Source of the DNA: Calditrichota bacterium
Lineage (GTDB): Bacteria > CLD3
Reading direction: 5' to 3'
Assembly: GCA_008501735.1 (NCBI GenBank)
Contig: QQUF01000002.1
Location: forward strand, 1-64,000
DNA length: 64,000 nucleotides
Part shown: in pieces, positions 38,852-47,936 of the stretch
Numbering within the stretch: the stretch's first letter is position 1
Layout of the letters: every line of letters starts with the position of its first letter
Program-made: the position numbers and the translations under genes
Notes under the pieces: generated by a model
Told to the model about the DNA's origin: nothing
Database searches by the model: none
Seen by the model: the letters and a program-made list of their open reading frames with translations, nothing else

Positions 38852-38937
38852 AACTGATTAGAATTCTAATTTTCCCAAGTAACAAAGTAATAATAATTTA
38901 AATTACTCTGCAGTATTCCGACATCGGTAAAAGATGG
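38852..38937. repeat. 86-base identical segment shared by copies B and C (B copy)
   Basis: Identical to 40578-40663. It includes the perfect palindrome ATTAGAATTCTAAT over the stop codon and the last 24 or so codons. Confidence 0.85.
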
Positions 38938-40479
38938 TTGATTTCCACTTGGAGCTAAGTTCCCAATATTTGTCGCACTATTAAAATCAGGAAGTGTATT
39001 TCTATAAATTTTATAATTAGTTGCAGTTGGTATTTCTGACCAATTAAGAACTACATCTGAATTAGAATACGAAATTTCAACATCATCAAGCTCTTTAGGA
39101 AAGTCCATTCTGAAAACAAAAATATCATCATTTCCGTTAAAATTCTGGCTATAAGCACCTTGAGTTGTAGGAAACGTACTCCCTTGAGTATTTCCTATAC
39201 AGTAAATATTACCATTTTTATAAACTAAATTTTTCGCATTATTAGATACAGTACTTCCAATGAAAGAGCCATAAATCAAATTCGAGCCATCTGAACTAAT
39301 TTTTGAAATTGTTAAACTTTTCCAATTTTGGTCGAAAGCATCACTAGTAGTGCTAAAAGTTGTTGAAGTTGAAGTTTTTCCAAATATATAACTATTACCT
39401 GAATCATCAATATCCAAAGAGACACCACCAGTTCCACCAAGGTAAGTTGAGTAGTTTAAAGAGCTTCCATCATTTGCATAAGAGAATAAATATCCATAAT
39501 TTGTTACAGAATCAAAAGCACCACTTGAAATTGGATAGTTTTGTCCAACTGAATAGCCAATTAGAACCATTTCATCATTAAAAAACTTTACTCCTTTTCC
39601 TCCCAAATAAGTTGAGAAATCTAAAGTTGAACCATTATTTGATATAGAAGCTGTGAAAGATTCAACTCCTCCGGTGTTATTTGTACTAAAAGCATTAGTT
39701 GTTGTTGGAAAATTACTCGACTTGGTTTCTCCTGTGACAACTACTTTCCCTGTTGAATGAACATCTAAATAAAATCCAATATCATCATCACTTGAACCTA
39801 AATAAGTTGAAAATACAAAACTACTTAAATCATTACTTAACGATGATACAAATACATCTTGTCCTCCAGCTAAATTTTGTGAATAAGCACCTGTATTAGT
39901 TGGAAAATTTAATGCATTTGTTTTGCCTGTAAGATAAATATTGTCGTTTGAGTCAATTTCCATTGAATACCCAACATCAGCTTTACTTCCTCCATAATAT
40001 GTTGAGTTCAATAAAGAACTTCCGTCACTAGAAAACTTTGATATGTATATATCCTTACTACCAATAGGACTTGTTGCATATGCATTATTTGTAGTAGTTA
40101 TTCCTCCCTCACCCTGAATAAAGATATTACCATTACTATCTAATTCAATATTATCTCCAGAATCCGAATAAGTAGAGCCACCAAAAAAAGTTGAAAAATT
40201 TAAGGAACTTCCATCACTTGTAAATGAAGTGATTAAAATAATAAAACTATTATTGCTCCCTATTGGAGGATTACTTAAATAAGATCCGCTCGTTGTAGGG
40301 TATGAAGCACCATTTGCATTAAATGTTTCCCCTACTATGATAATGTTTCCATTATTGTCAATTGCCACATCACCAGCATAATCATTCATAAAACTGCCAA
40401 TAAAAGTTGAAAAATTTAATGTAGCTGCAAAAGAAGTACTTACGAAAAGAAATGGAGTTAAAAAATTAACTATTTTCAT
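38866..40479 (-). CDS. Secreted SBBP beta-propeller repeat protein with Fn3-like C-terminus (copy B)
   Basis: A 537-residue paralogue of copy A with the same layout: signal peptide (MKIVNFLTPFLFVSTSFA), SBBP propeller repeats (FSTYLGSSDDDIG, STGKVVVTGETKSSNFPTTT, NLAGGQDVFVSSLSNDLS) and an Fn3-like end. The C-terminal module is a mosaic: the last 24 or so codons and the 3' flank are identical to copy C, whereas the preceding 155 bases are identical to copy A. This points to gene conversion or unequal crossing-over. Leader sequences just before the ATGs of A and B are also alike (ACATTGA-TCCCTTTCA on the plus strand), so the two are probably regulated alike. Confidence 0.86.
   Translation of the reverse strand: MKIVNFLTPFLFVSTSFAATLNFSTFIGSFMNDYAGDVAIDNNGNIIIVGETFNANGASYPTTSGSYLSNPPIGSNNSFIILITSFTSDGSSLNFSTFFGGSTYSDSGDNIELDSNGNIFIQGEGGITTTNNAYATSPIGSKDIYISKFSSDGSSLLNSTYYGGSKADVGYSMEIDSNDNIYLTGKTNALNFPTNTGAYSQNLAGGQDVFVSSLSNDLSSFVFSTYLGSSDDDIGFYLDVHSTGKVVVTGETKSSNFPTTTNAFSTNNTGGVESFTASISNNGSTLDFSTYLGGKGVKFFNDEMVLIGYSVGQNYPISSGAFDSVTNYGYLFSYANDGSSLNYSTYLGGTGGVSLDIDDSGNSYIFGKTSTSTTFSTTSDAFDQNWKSLTISKISSDGSNLIYGSFIGSTVSNNAKNLVYKNGNIYCIGNTQGSTFPTTQGAYSQNFNGNDDIFVFRMDFPKELDDVEISYSNSDVVLNWSEIPTATNYKIYRNTLPDFNSATNIGNLAPSGNQPSFTDVGILQSNLNYYYFVTWEN
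38936..39090. repeat. 155-base identical segment shared by copies A and B (B copy)
   Basis: Counterpart of 37200-37354. It abuts the 86-base segment shared with copy C; the two tracts meet at 38936-38937. Confidence 0.85.
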
Positions 40480-40577
40480 AACATTGAGTCCCTTTCAATG
40501 AAAGTTATTTTAAAATTCTATCTTTAAATGATAAATGGAATTTGTAAAAAAATCAAGACCTAACTGAAAAAATGATG

Positions 40578-40663
40578 AACTGATTAGAATTCTAATTTTC
40601 CCAAGTAACAAAGTAATAATAATTTAAATTACTCTGCAGTATTCCGACATCGGTAAAAGATGG
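40578..40663. repeat. 86-base identical segment shared by copies B and C (C copy)
   Basis: Counterpart of 38852-38937, spanning the stop codon and final codons of copy C. Confidence 0.85.
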
Positions 40664-41077
40664 CTGACTTCCATTTGGAATTAAGTTACCAATATTTGTA
40701 GCACTTGTAAAATCAGGAGTTGTATTTCTGTAAATTCTATAGTTTGTAGCACTTGGTATCTCTGCCCAGTTAATTAAAATATCAGAATTTGAATGTGAAA
40801 TCTTTATACCTTCTAATTTTTGAAGTGTATTGGATAAGATATTTTCAAAAGTACCTTTATCTATATCTTCTAATTTGACATCAAAATTATTCATATTTAT
40901 AAGAGAAATTCTTAATGAATCATTATTTACAAAAGAAATTTTTTGAATATTGTTTAACAAAAAATTATAGGAGTTTCCATCATTTTTATCAACTTTTAAC
41001 TCAGGTAGTCCCTGTGAAAAACTTTTTGAAGTCAAAAGTAAAATAATTGTTAGAGAGAGAAAATAAAATGCCTTCAT
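40592..41077 (-). CDS. Small secreted protein with Fn3-like C-terminus (copy C)
   Basis: A 161-residue exported protein. Signal peptide about 1-21 (FYFLSLTIILLLTSKSFSQG). A segment of about 60 residues follows with DGNSYNFLLNNIQKISF, a motif common in secreted proteins of this superphylum. The final 80 residues are the Fn3-like module shared with copies A and B (ISHSNSDILINWAEIP, then YYYFVTWEN). The SBBP propeller is absent. It is first in the three-gene tandem array. It could be a stand-alone partner or a reservoir for C-terminal module exchange. Confidence 0.78.
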   Translation of the reverse strand: MKAFYFLSLTIILLLTSKSFSQGLPELKVDKNDGNSYNFLLNNIQKISFVNNDSLRISLINMNNFDVKLEDIDKGTFENILSNTLQKLEGIKISHSNSDILINWAEIPSATNYRIYRNTTPDFTSATNIGNLIPNGSQPSFTDVGILQSNLNYYYFVTWEN

Positions 41078-41146
41078 TTCTAAACCTTTATTCTAATGTC
41101 ATTAACTTAGGGTAGTAAAAGTAAAACCATAGACAAGTAAAAAAAT

Positions 41147-42301
41147 TTAAATCACGTTCTTTTCTTCAACCAATTCGCCTTTAGCAAATCTTTCAAAACG
41201 TAGTGAATCCATTTCCAAAAATGTTGGTTTCCCGTCAACGATTTCTTCTGCAAGGCAAATTCCAACTGCTGGAGCGTGCATTACTCCGTGTCCACTAAAA
41301 CCAAAAGCACAAATGACTTGTGGCATTTTTTCGATTTTTCCAAGAATTGCGTGGTGGTCAGGAGTTACTGAGTAAAGTCCAGCCCAATCTGACAAAATTT
41401 CTGCTTCTTCGATTATCGGAAGTCTTGCCATTGAACGTTCAACAACTTCCATTGTGTAATCGAAATCAGGCTCAATTCCCAAACCTTCTTTTGTGTTCGG
41501 GTCTGCCCAACCCATCAAAATTCCGCCGCTTTCTCTGTGCAAGTAAGAACCTGAATCCATATTTACAACCATTGGAAAACCTTCCGGAATTCCGATTGGT
41601 TTTGTTGTTACAATTTGCCTTTTCATTGGAATCGCAGGAAAATCAAAATCAAGCATTTTACCGATTCTCTTTGACCAAGCTCCAGAAGCCAAAACAACTG
41701 TTTGCGGTTTAATCTTACCTTTATCTGTTACAATCGAATCAATTTTCCCATCTGACATTTCAAAGCCTGTAACTTCTGTGTTGTTCACAAATTTTACACC
41801 AGCTTGAATAGACTTTTTTTCATAACCTACAAGAATTGCACTTGGGTCAAGGATTCCATCTCTTTGCCAAAATGTTCCTCCTAACAATCCTTCCACATCA
41901 ACTAAAGGAACTTTCTCTTTTATTTGTTCAGGAGTTAAGGTTACAGAATCAACTCCAAGTGAATTTTGAAGTTTAACGTTCTCTTGAAAAGACTGCCAAA
42001 GTTTTTCATTTTCAGTCATAAAAAGATAACCGCATTGACTAAAGTAAGGGTCTTGTCCTGTAATTTCTTCAAATTTCTCAAAGATTTTGATGGACTCCAA
42101 AGCGAATTGAATATTCACTTTGGTTCCGAATTGAGCACGAACTCCACCTGCATTTTTGCCTGTTGATTCAAGTCCGAGCATTTGATTTCGCTCAAGAACG
42201 ACAACATCTTTACAGCCTTTTTGAGTAAGGTAGTAAGCAATTGCAGTCCCAATAACTCCTCCACCAATTATAACGACATCAGCTTTATTCGGTAAATCCA
42301 T
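41147..42301 (-). CDS. FAD-dependent oxidoreductase, sarcosine/glycine oxidase-like (DAO family)
   Basis: A 384-residue flavoenzyme. The N-terminal dinucleotide-binding fold is VVIIGGGVIGTAIAYYL with the FAD-ribose Glu in VVLERN. It continues through TGKNAGGVRAQFGT and ends with FGFSGHGVMHAPAVG, the C-terminal FAD-contact motif of DAO enzymes. The overall pattern is closest to sarcosine oxidase beta-subunit-like proteins, which oxidise secondary amino acids. Substrate is not determined, and no other sarcosine oxidase subunit is near. A 63-residue membrane protein gene lies just upstream on the same strand. Confidence 0.87.
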   Translation of the reverse strand: MDLPNKADVVIIGGGVIGTAIAYYLTQKGCKDVVVLERNQMLGLESTGKNAGGVRAQFGTKVNIQFALESIKIFEKFEEITGQDPYFSQCGYLFMTENEKLWQSFQENVKLQNSLGVDSVTLTPEQIKEKVPLVDVEGLLGGTFWQRDGILDPSAILVGYEKKSIQAGVKFVNNTEVTGFEMSDGKIDSIVTDKGKIKPQTVVLASGAWSKRIGKMLDFDFPAIPMKRQIVTTKPIGIPEGFPMVVNMDSGSYLHRESGGILMGWADPNTKEGLGIEPDFDYTMEVVERSMARLPIIEEAEILSDWAGLYSVTPDHHAILGKIEKMPQVICAFGFSGHGVMHAPAVGICLAEEIVDGKPTFLEMDSLRFERFAKGELVEEKNVI

Positions 42302-42327
42302 TTTTAAAATTCCTAAAATTTATTTAG

Positions 42328-42519
42328 CTAACTTGTAGCACTGTTTCTAATTCTTGTTCCGATTACAAATAAAATTAAACCGATTCCTGCAAGTAACATT
42401 TCTTGTGTCATTTTGGACATTGGAGTAGTTTCGTAAATTCCTTCGTAAAGCCCAAAAAGTGTCATTCCCATTCCGATGAGTTGCATAAACATTGCAAAAT
42501 ATAAAAGAAAAGATTTCAT
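42328..42519 (-). CDS. Small membrane protein of unknown function
   Basis: A 63-residue protein with two hydrophobic segments (about 3-25, FLLYFAMFMQLIGMGMTLFGL, and 41-55, MLLAGIGLILFVIG) and a basic C-terminus. No family recognised. The gene is 26 bases upstream of the flavoenzyme gene on the same strand, so the two may be co-transcribed. Its hydrophobic pattern supports a real gene despite its size. Confidence 0.65.
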   Translation of the reverse strand: MKSFLLYFAMFMQLIGMGMTLFGLYEGIYETTPMSKMTQEMLLAGIGLILFVIGTRIRNSATS

Positions 42520-42580
42520 TTTTTATCCGTTCAAGATTTTTGTTAACAGGGAAATTTACAAAAAAACTTAATTTTTTAAC

Positions 42581-42613
42581 AATGATTAATGACCAATGAT
42601 TAATGTTTAATAG
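42581..42613. repeat. Dispersed ATTAATCATT-type intergenic repeat, copy 4 (inverted)
   Basis: AATGATTAATGACCAATGAT followed by TAATGTTTAATAG. Its complement, TATTAAACATTAATCATTGG and onward, matches parts of the copy at 17231-17266. Confidence 0.55.
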
Positions 42614-42669
42614 AGTAAGTTTTTTAAAGTTAAAGAACCAGCTAAAACTAGCAATCCAATTTGTTTTTT

Positions 42670-43593
42670 TTAGTTTTTCAAAGCAAAAGCTGCAGCTCCA
42701 AGAATTCCTGCTTCATTGGAAAAATTTGTAGCAAGAATATTTGTTTGACGAATGAACGGTGAATATTTGTCAAAATTAATTTTAACAGGTTCGAGCATCA
42801 AATCTTTTGACTGTGTAATTCCACCTGCAAGAACAATTGTGTCCAAATCAATCAAGTTGTTCACACTCGCCAAAAAATGCCCTAAAATTTTCATCTTTTT
42901 GTTCCAAATCTTATTCGCAAGTTCGTCGCCGTTTCTGACTTCTTGAGTTAAGTGGTGATAATTTACAGGCTCAGTAAAATTTGAAAGTGTAGTTTTTCCG
43001 TCGTAGTTTGCAATTTCTTCTTCAACTTCTTGTGCCAAATAAGCAGCTCCCAAGTAAGTTTCGACGCAACCAACTCCTCCGCAATTACATTTTTTTCCGT
43101 TCAAGTCAATTGAAACGTGTCCGACTTCTCCACCCGAACCGAAAGCACCTGTGAAAAGTTTGTCGTCCAAAATAATTCCTCCACCAACTCCTGTTCCAAG
43201 AGTAATCGAAAGAAATTTTTCACTGCCTTTTCCTTGTCCAAAAATGAACTCACCAAAAGCAGCTGCGTTTGCATCGTTTAGAATAAAAATTTTGGATTCA
43301 ATTTGTTTTTCGAGTTCATCAGCAAGCGGGAAATTTTTCCAACCAACAATTTGTGGAGCTGTAAGCATAACTCTTGAATCTTTGTTTAACATTCCAGCAA
43401 CAGCAATTCCAATCGGCAATTTTTCTTCTGACTTATTTTGGATTTCTTTAACCAAATCGGCAATCGCAGTAATCACGTCAATTCCCGAAGTTTTTGGTGT
43501 TACAACTCTACTCTCGTGAGAAATTTTTCCATTTTCGTCAACAACTGCACCTTTGATTGTTTGTCCGCCAACGTCAATTCCGATTGCTTTCAT
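42670..43593 (-). CDS. ROK-family sugar kinase (glucokinase-like)
   Basis: A 307-residue ROK protein. The phosphate loop is GIDVGGQTIKGAVVDENG. The active-site region is LNDANAAAFGEFIFG with the catalytic Asp, followed by LGTGVGGGIILDDKL. The zinc-binding motif is GHVSIDLNGKKCNCGGVGC with a downstream Glu in ETYLGA. Without a helix-turn-helix it is a kinase, not a repressor; glucose is the usual substrate but ManNAc or others are possible. The start codon overlaps the methyltransferase stop by four bases. Confidence 0.9.
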   Translation of the reverse strand: MKAIGIDVGGQTIKGAVVDENGKISHESRVVTPKTSGIDVITAIADLVKEIQNKSEEKLPIGIAVAGMLNKDSRVMLTAPQIVGWKNFPLADELEKQIESKIFILNDANAAAFGEFIFGQGKGSEKFLSITLGTGVGGGIILDDKLFTGAFGSGGEVGHVSIDLNGKKCNCGGVGCVETYLGAAYLAQEVEEEIANYDGKTTLSNFTEPVNYHHLTQEVRNGDELANKIWNKKMKILGHFLASVNNLIDLDTIVLAGGITQSKDLMLEPVKINFDKYSPFIRQTNILATNFSNEAGILGAAAFALKN

Positions 43594-44154
43594 TTTCTTT
43601 TCCTTAAAATGTAATTGTCTAAAAATACTTCGTTTTCGGTCTGCTCAAATTTCACAAGTTCAAAATCATTGAATGCTTCAAGAATTTCATTTTCTTGCAA
43701 ACAAAACTCTTTTCTAAAACCTGTTGCTTCGTGTTGTTTCAGGTTAAAAGTCGAGTAAACTAAAGTTCCGCCTACTTTTAAAATCTTTTTCAAGTTTTCA
43801 AAAAACTTGCCTTGTAAAAGGAAATGACTTACTAAAACAGAATCAAAGCAATTTTCAAATCCTTCAAAGTTGTAAGTTTCCAAATCACAAAGAGTCGTTT
43901 CAATCTTGATTTTCTTTTCAAAAGTGAATGTGTTTAGCTTTTGAAAAGCCACCTCTGAAAAGTCAAAACAAGAAACATCAAAGCCATTTTCAGCTAAATA
44001 AACTGCATTTCTTCCGTCTCCACAAGCTACGTCTGCAAGTTTACCTTTTTTTAGAAGTGCAAGATTTTCAGTTAAAAATTTATCTGGTTTTAGAAGTTCA
44101 TTTTCCCTTTCAGAAAACTTGAGATTCCATTTAGCTTTTTGTTTATTCATCAGT
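43590..44154 (-). CDS. Class I SAM-dependent methyltransferase (TehB-like)
   Basis: A 187-residue methyltransferase counted from the ATG at 44154 (MNKQKAKWNLKFSE). The SAM-binding motif is KLADVACGDGRNAVYLAENG, with an acidic motif II region SCFDFSE and motif IV FDSVLVSHFLLQ. An ORF extending further upstream adds a hydrophobic, poorly conserved N-terminus and is less likely. It resembles TehB and other small-molecule methyltransferases; the substrate is unknown. It overlaps the ROK kinase gene by four bases. Confidence 0.82.
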
Positions 44155-44333
44155 AAAAACTTAATCTTTTTTGTTAATAAGAAATTTGTGAACAAAACTA
44201 ATAGTTTTAGGAAAAAACCACAAATTTTAAATTCAAAATTCGGCAAAACTAAAAAGTAAAAAAATATGTGTTTAGAGTCTGAATTCTATTTATATTTGAA
44301 ACTTAATATTTGCATCTCAACTGGAGAAAATAA

Positions 44334-45773
44334 ATGAAAAAATTTTTAGGTTTTACTCTCATTTCACTTGGTTTAATCGCTTGTGGCGGAACTAAGAAAG
44401 CACCTGTAAACACAGGACTTCCAACGGAAACTCAATCTGAAACTACTGCTGAAGGAGTTGTTGACGAAGGAACAAATGCGATTGAAACAGCAACTGACGA
44501 AACAACTGATGAAGTTTCAATCGGCGAATACGATATTCCTGAAGTGGACACAAACTTAGACGATTCAGGTTTGGACGCTGAAACAGCAGCTAAATTAGCA
44601 GAACTCGAAAAACTCGCTCAAGATAATCCAAAAGATAAAGACGCTCTTTTCTCACTCGGAATGGAATATTTCAATGCAGAAATTTGGGACGAAGCTCTTA
44701 AGAATTTCGAATTAGTTTTGGAAAAAGATAAAAAGCACAAACAAGCCTTAGTCAAAGCAGGAGTTTGTTCAAAAGTTCTCGGACAAGACTTTGAAGCAAC
44801 TGAATATTTTAAAAGAGCGGTTGACAGACTCAAAGGTAAAGACCAAGAACTAATTGATCAAGTTGCGTCTTTTATTGATGAAGCTTTTCCGATTACACAA
44901 ATTACTTTTGGCGACTACCACAACGCTTTAGCAAAATTCTCTTCTTACGATGACAAAATTGTTTACCAAACAAACAGAAATGGTAACTGGGATATTATTA
45001 TTGCAGACGCAAATGGAGAAAATGAAATCAACTTAACAGAAGCAAGTGAATCTGACGAAGAAAATCCTTCTTTTAATTCTACTGCAACAGCAATTCTTTT
45101 CACTTCAACTGAAAATGGTTCAGGTCCAAAAGAAAGTAAATACAGAGATATTCACGAAATTGATTTAAATGAATACACTCAATCTTTGGTAATCGAAGAC
45201 ATTGCTGATGATTGGGCTCCAACTTACTCTTCTGACGGAAGTCAAATCGCTTTTACTTCTGAAAGAAACGACTTACGCAGGGCTAAGTTTTACACACTGC
45301 AAAGTGATGTTTACCTTTATGACACAGCACTTGGCAACGTCTCAAGAGTTTCAAACCAAAATTATGATACAGGAAATCCGATTTTTGCTTCAACAAGTGA
45401 GTTAATCGTTTCAGCAAGTAAAAATGGCAATTTCGATTTGATGAAAATCGGAACTGATGGAACAGAGATTTCAACTTTGACAAAATCAATTGCAGACGAC
45501 GGTTCACCTTCACTTTCAGGAAATAAAGAAAAAATAGCTTTTGCTTCGGAACGTTACGGCAACACTGAAATTTTTGTGATGAATGCAGACGGCTCGAATT
45601 TGATGAAAGTAACAACAAATTCTGCACTTGACGGTTATCCTTCAATTTCTTACAACGGCGACAGAATCATTTTCACTTCAAAACGCGGTGGAACTTACCA
45701 AATTTATGAAGCGAATCTCTTGGGTAAAAAGAATTACTCAAAAGACGATTTAGAAAATCTACTTGGAATGTAA
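44334..45773 (+). CDS. TPR and TolB-like (PD40) propeller lipoprotein
   Basis: A 479-residue lipoprotein. The signal peptide ends in lipobox LIAC with Cys at about 17. A low-complexity acidic linker (about 25-85) follows, then about three TPR helices (about 86-180) and a WD40-like PD40 propeller (about 195-470) with the repeats DKIVYQTNRNGNWDIII, GSQIAFTSERND, KEKIAFASERYGNTEIFVMN and GDRIIFTSKRGGTYQIY. The layout resembles OmpA-associated TPR-PD40 proteins of the PorE/TolB type, but there is no C-terminal OmpA domain. It may be an envelope scaffold. GGAG precedes the ATG by a proper distance. Confidence 0.88.
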   Translation: MKKFLGFTLISLGLIACGGTKKAPVNTGLPTETQSETTAEGVVDEGTNAIETATDETTDEVSIGEYDIPEVDTNLDDSGLDAETAAKLAELEKLAQDNPKDKDALFSLGMEYFNAEIWDEALKNFELVLEKDKKHKQALVKAGVCSKVLGQDFEATEYFKRAVDRLKGKDQELIDQVASFIDEAFPITQITFGDYHNALAKFSSYDDKIVYQTNRNGNWDIIIADANGENEINLTEASESDEENPSFNSTATAILFTSTENGSGPKESKYRDIHEIDLNEYTQSLVIEDIADDWAPTYSSDGSQIAFTSERNDLRRAKFYTLQSDVYLYDTALGNVSRVSNQNYDTGNPIFASTSELIVSASKNGNFDLMKIGTDGTEISTLTKSIADDGSPSLSGNKEKIAFASERYGNTEIFVMNADGSNLMKVTTNSALDGYPSISYNGDRIIFTSKRGGTYQIYEANLLGKKNYSKDDLENLLGM

Positions 45774-45778
45774 AAATA

Positions 45779-45809
45779 AAAAAAGCCTCTAAAAATTAGA
45801 GGCTTTTTT
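45779..45809. terminator. Bidirectional terminator between convergent genes
   Basis: Perfect 14-bp stem AAAAAAGCCTCTAA (45779-45792) with TTAGAGGCTTTTTT (45796-45809) and a three-base loop. T-runs on both strands serve the lipoprotein gene and the 45822-46718 gene. Confidence 0.93.
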
Positions 45810-45821
45810 GTTTATCTGATT

Positions 45822-46718
45822 TTAGTACTCTCGTTGTTTTTTTACCACATTTCCTGTGGCTTCAAGAAAGTCAATTTTGTTGCTTCTGAAAATATCTCTC
45901 ACTGTAAATCTCAAAACTCCTTCGAATTCTTCATCATTAACTTTTGCATTGTAAAGTGAAATTGTTACAAAGTAAAGATTGAGGTAAAATCCGTCATCAA
46001 CTCCGACACTGTAAATCGAAGGGTTCAACTTTCCACGAGTAATTTCAACAACACTTGAAGTTCTTCTTCCCCATTTGCAATGACGAGTAAATTCATTTCT
46101 AAATTTTTCAGACATTTCGGGAAAACGTTCAATAATATTTTGTGAATCTTCCTCAAAAAGCTTGCTCATCATAAAAGCAATTTGACCGACCATTAAAAAA
46201 TCATACTTTTCTGAAATATACATTTGTGAGCCACCAAGTGAGAGCAAAATATCTTTTGGCGGCAAACCAATTTTAACTGAACCTGGAACAAGAAAATCAC
46301 CATTTTCTTTCGTCTGAAAATATACACTAAAATCTCGGTCAAAGTCTGTGTCCAAATCTTTATAAAAACTTACCCAATAAGCTAAGTAACCTGTTGTATC
46401 ACGAATTACAGATTCTTCTGAAATCTCAACGCTCATCGAATCAAAAGTTACATTTTGAAAAAAACTCTCCCACATAAATTTATTTTCAGCAAAAAAATTT
46501 ACTTCTTTCGGTAAACTTCGATTCTTAAGGTTTTGAATAAAATCTTGACCTGTAACTTGAATGTGCTTTTTCGGTGGAACTAAAAAATCATCAGTAATTT
46601 CTTCGGGTAAAAAGACAGTACGATTTTGGGCATTAAGTGGAAATGAAAGTGTGATTACACTAAAAATTGTTAAAAGGACAATTTTTAGAATCTTGGTTTT
46701 GGCAATAATTTTTGGCAA
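45822..46718 (-). CDS. Exported protein of unknown function
   Basis: A 298-residue protein with an N-terminal signal peptide (about 1-30, ILKIVLLTIFSVITLSFPLNA). The rest is a soluble region with no recognised domain; notable segments are EEITDDFLVPPKKHIQVTGQ and HCKWGRRTSSVVEIT. The start is TTG at 46718, the only codon that preserves the whole signal peptide. The gene therefore overlaps the 3' end of the DUF2851 gene by 59 bases, in a different frame. It is likely co-transcribed with that gene and ends at a bidirectional terminator. Confidence 0.72.
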   Translation of the reverse strand: MPKIIAKTKILKIVLLTIFSVITLSFPLNAQNRTVFLPEEITDDFLVPPKKHIQVTGQDFIQNLKNRSLPKEVNFFAENKFMWESFFQNVTFDSMSVEISEESVIRDTTGYLAYWVSFYKDLDTDFDRDFSVYFQTKENGDFLVPGSVKIGLPPKDILLSLGGSQMYISEKYDFLMVGQIAFMMSKLFEEDSQNIIERFPEMSEKFRNEFTRHCKWGRRTSSVVEITRGKLNPSIYSVGVDDGFYLNLYFVTISLYNAKVNDEEFEGVLRFTVRDIFRSNKIDFLEATGNVVKKQREY

Positions 46719-47916
46719 TGTGTAAAAGTCCTTGTTGATAAAAGGCTGATTTTTTTAGAAATTTTTCAAGAGCTGGTTCAAGTGTAAGATTTTCCAAAAC
46801 TTTCTTCACTGCTGAATTTTGCTCACCTGAATTTAAGTTTTGCAGAAGCATTTTTAAAGAACTAAGAATCGAGGTTTCATTTTTTTCTTCTGCATAAATT
46901 CTTAAAACAGGAATTAAGACATTAAGCACTAAAGTCTCTTTTCTGTTTTTACCGAGAGAAGATTTTAGTGGCAGGAAATAGTTTAAAACAAATTTTTCAA
47001 GTTCTTTTGGAGTTTCAAGTTCGCTGATTCCCAAGACCAAATTTTGCAAATAATTTTCTTGAAGAAAAGACTTCACAAAAATTGTAAGAATTTCAATTCT
47101 CTTCTTCGGGTGATTGTTTGGTCTTACTTGAAACAAGTTCCAATCTTTTCTTTGTAAAGGGATAACGGCAAACATCTTTTCAAAATTTCTTAGAAAATTA
47201 ATTTCCTTACTTTTTATTTCTTCATTCAAGAAGCCTGATGTTTGTAAAAAAAGAAGTTCTAAGGCTTTTTCTGGTGGAATTTCTGTAGAGTTCAAAACTC
47301 CACGTAAAAGTGAAAGTGGTAATTTTCTTGCCAATTTGAGCATTGGAGTTTGATTTTTTGAGTAACCAAGAGCTTCGGCAGTTTTCTCGTAAAGTAAAGT
47401 TGTAAAATCCGGTGAGTCCGCAAACCTTTGCTGTAAATCTTTATACTTTTGGTTTAACCGAGTTTCAGCTTGTTTTTCGATAATTTGCAAAATTTCAGGA
47501 ACTGGCAGATTATCAGTTTTCTCACTGCAACTGTATTTTTTAGTAGAAAATTTTTGTGGGACGATATTTTTTTCAAGAAATTTCTCAAGTGAAACTGTTG
47601 GAATCGTTCTACCGTTCTCAGTCCAAATTTCTGCATTCGGATTTACAACGACGTGAAGAATCACCGAATTGTAATTTGGGTCTGAGAAGTGTAAGTGTTG
47701 ATTCCAATCTGAAGAATTTTTGTGGATTTCGATGTCTCCTCTTAAAACCTGCTTGCCAATTTGAATTTCAGATTCTAAAAAGTCAGGACCTTTTCCAAAA
47801 TTTCGCAAACCTGTTGTTAAGATTTTTAGTGGCTCTTTGGTTGTTAAACACAACTTTTTACCGATTAGAAATCCACTCTCCCAAAATTTTTGAATGCTCT
47901 CTTCCGATGGCATCAT
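46660..47916 (-). CDS. DUF2851 family protein
   Basis: A 418-residue protein with the family pattern FWESGFLIGKKLCLTT near the N-terminus, then GPDFLESEIQIG, GDIEIHKNSSDWNQH and NYNSVILHVVVN. The family is widespread in Bacteroidota and has a nuclease-like look in the acidic/His motif GDIEIH-SDW, but its activity is unknown. AAGGAG lies eight bases before the ATG at 47916, an unusually good ribosome-binding site for this window. The C-terminus (AKNYCQNQDSKNCPF) overlaps the signal-peptide codons of the next gene. Confidence 0.85.
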   Translation of the reverse strand: MMPSEESIQKFWESGFLIGKKLCLTTKEPLKILTTGLRNFGKGPDFLESEIQIGKQVLRGDIEIHKNSSDWNQHLHFSDPNYNSVILHVVVNPNAEIWTENGRTIPTVSLEKFLEKNIVPQKFSTKKYSCSEKTDNLPVPEILQIIEKQAETRLNQKYKDLQQRFADSPDFTTLLYEKTAEALGYSKNQTPMLKLARKLPLSLLRGVLNSTEIPPEKALELLFLQTSGFLNEEIKSKEINFLRNFEKMFAVIPLQRKDWNLFQVRPNNHPKKRIEILTIFVKSFLQENYLQNLVLGISELETPKELEKFVLNYFLPLKSSLGKNRKETLVLNVLIPVLRIYAEEKNETSILSSLKMLLQNLNSGEQNSAVKKVLENLTLEPALEKFLKKSAFYQQGLLHIAKNYCQNQDSKNCPFNNF

Positions 47917-47936
47917 AATTTTTTCTCCTTTTGTAA

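Noticed and set aside
37130-41077. Mobile element or CRISPR-like array explaining the repeats
   Set aside because: The repeated tracts are coding parts of paralogous genes, without terminal inverted repeats, transposase or regular spacers.
43590-44246. Longer methyltransferase frame with a hydrophobic N-terminus
   Set aside because: The extra 31 residues look like translated AT-rich leader; the family normally starts near MNKQKAKWN.
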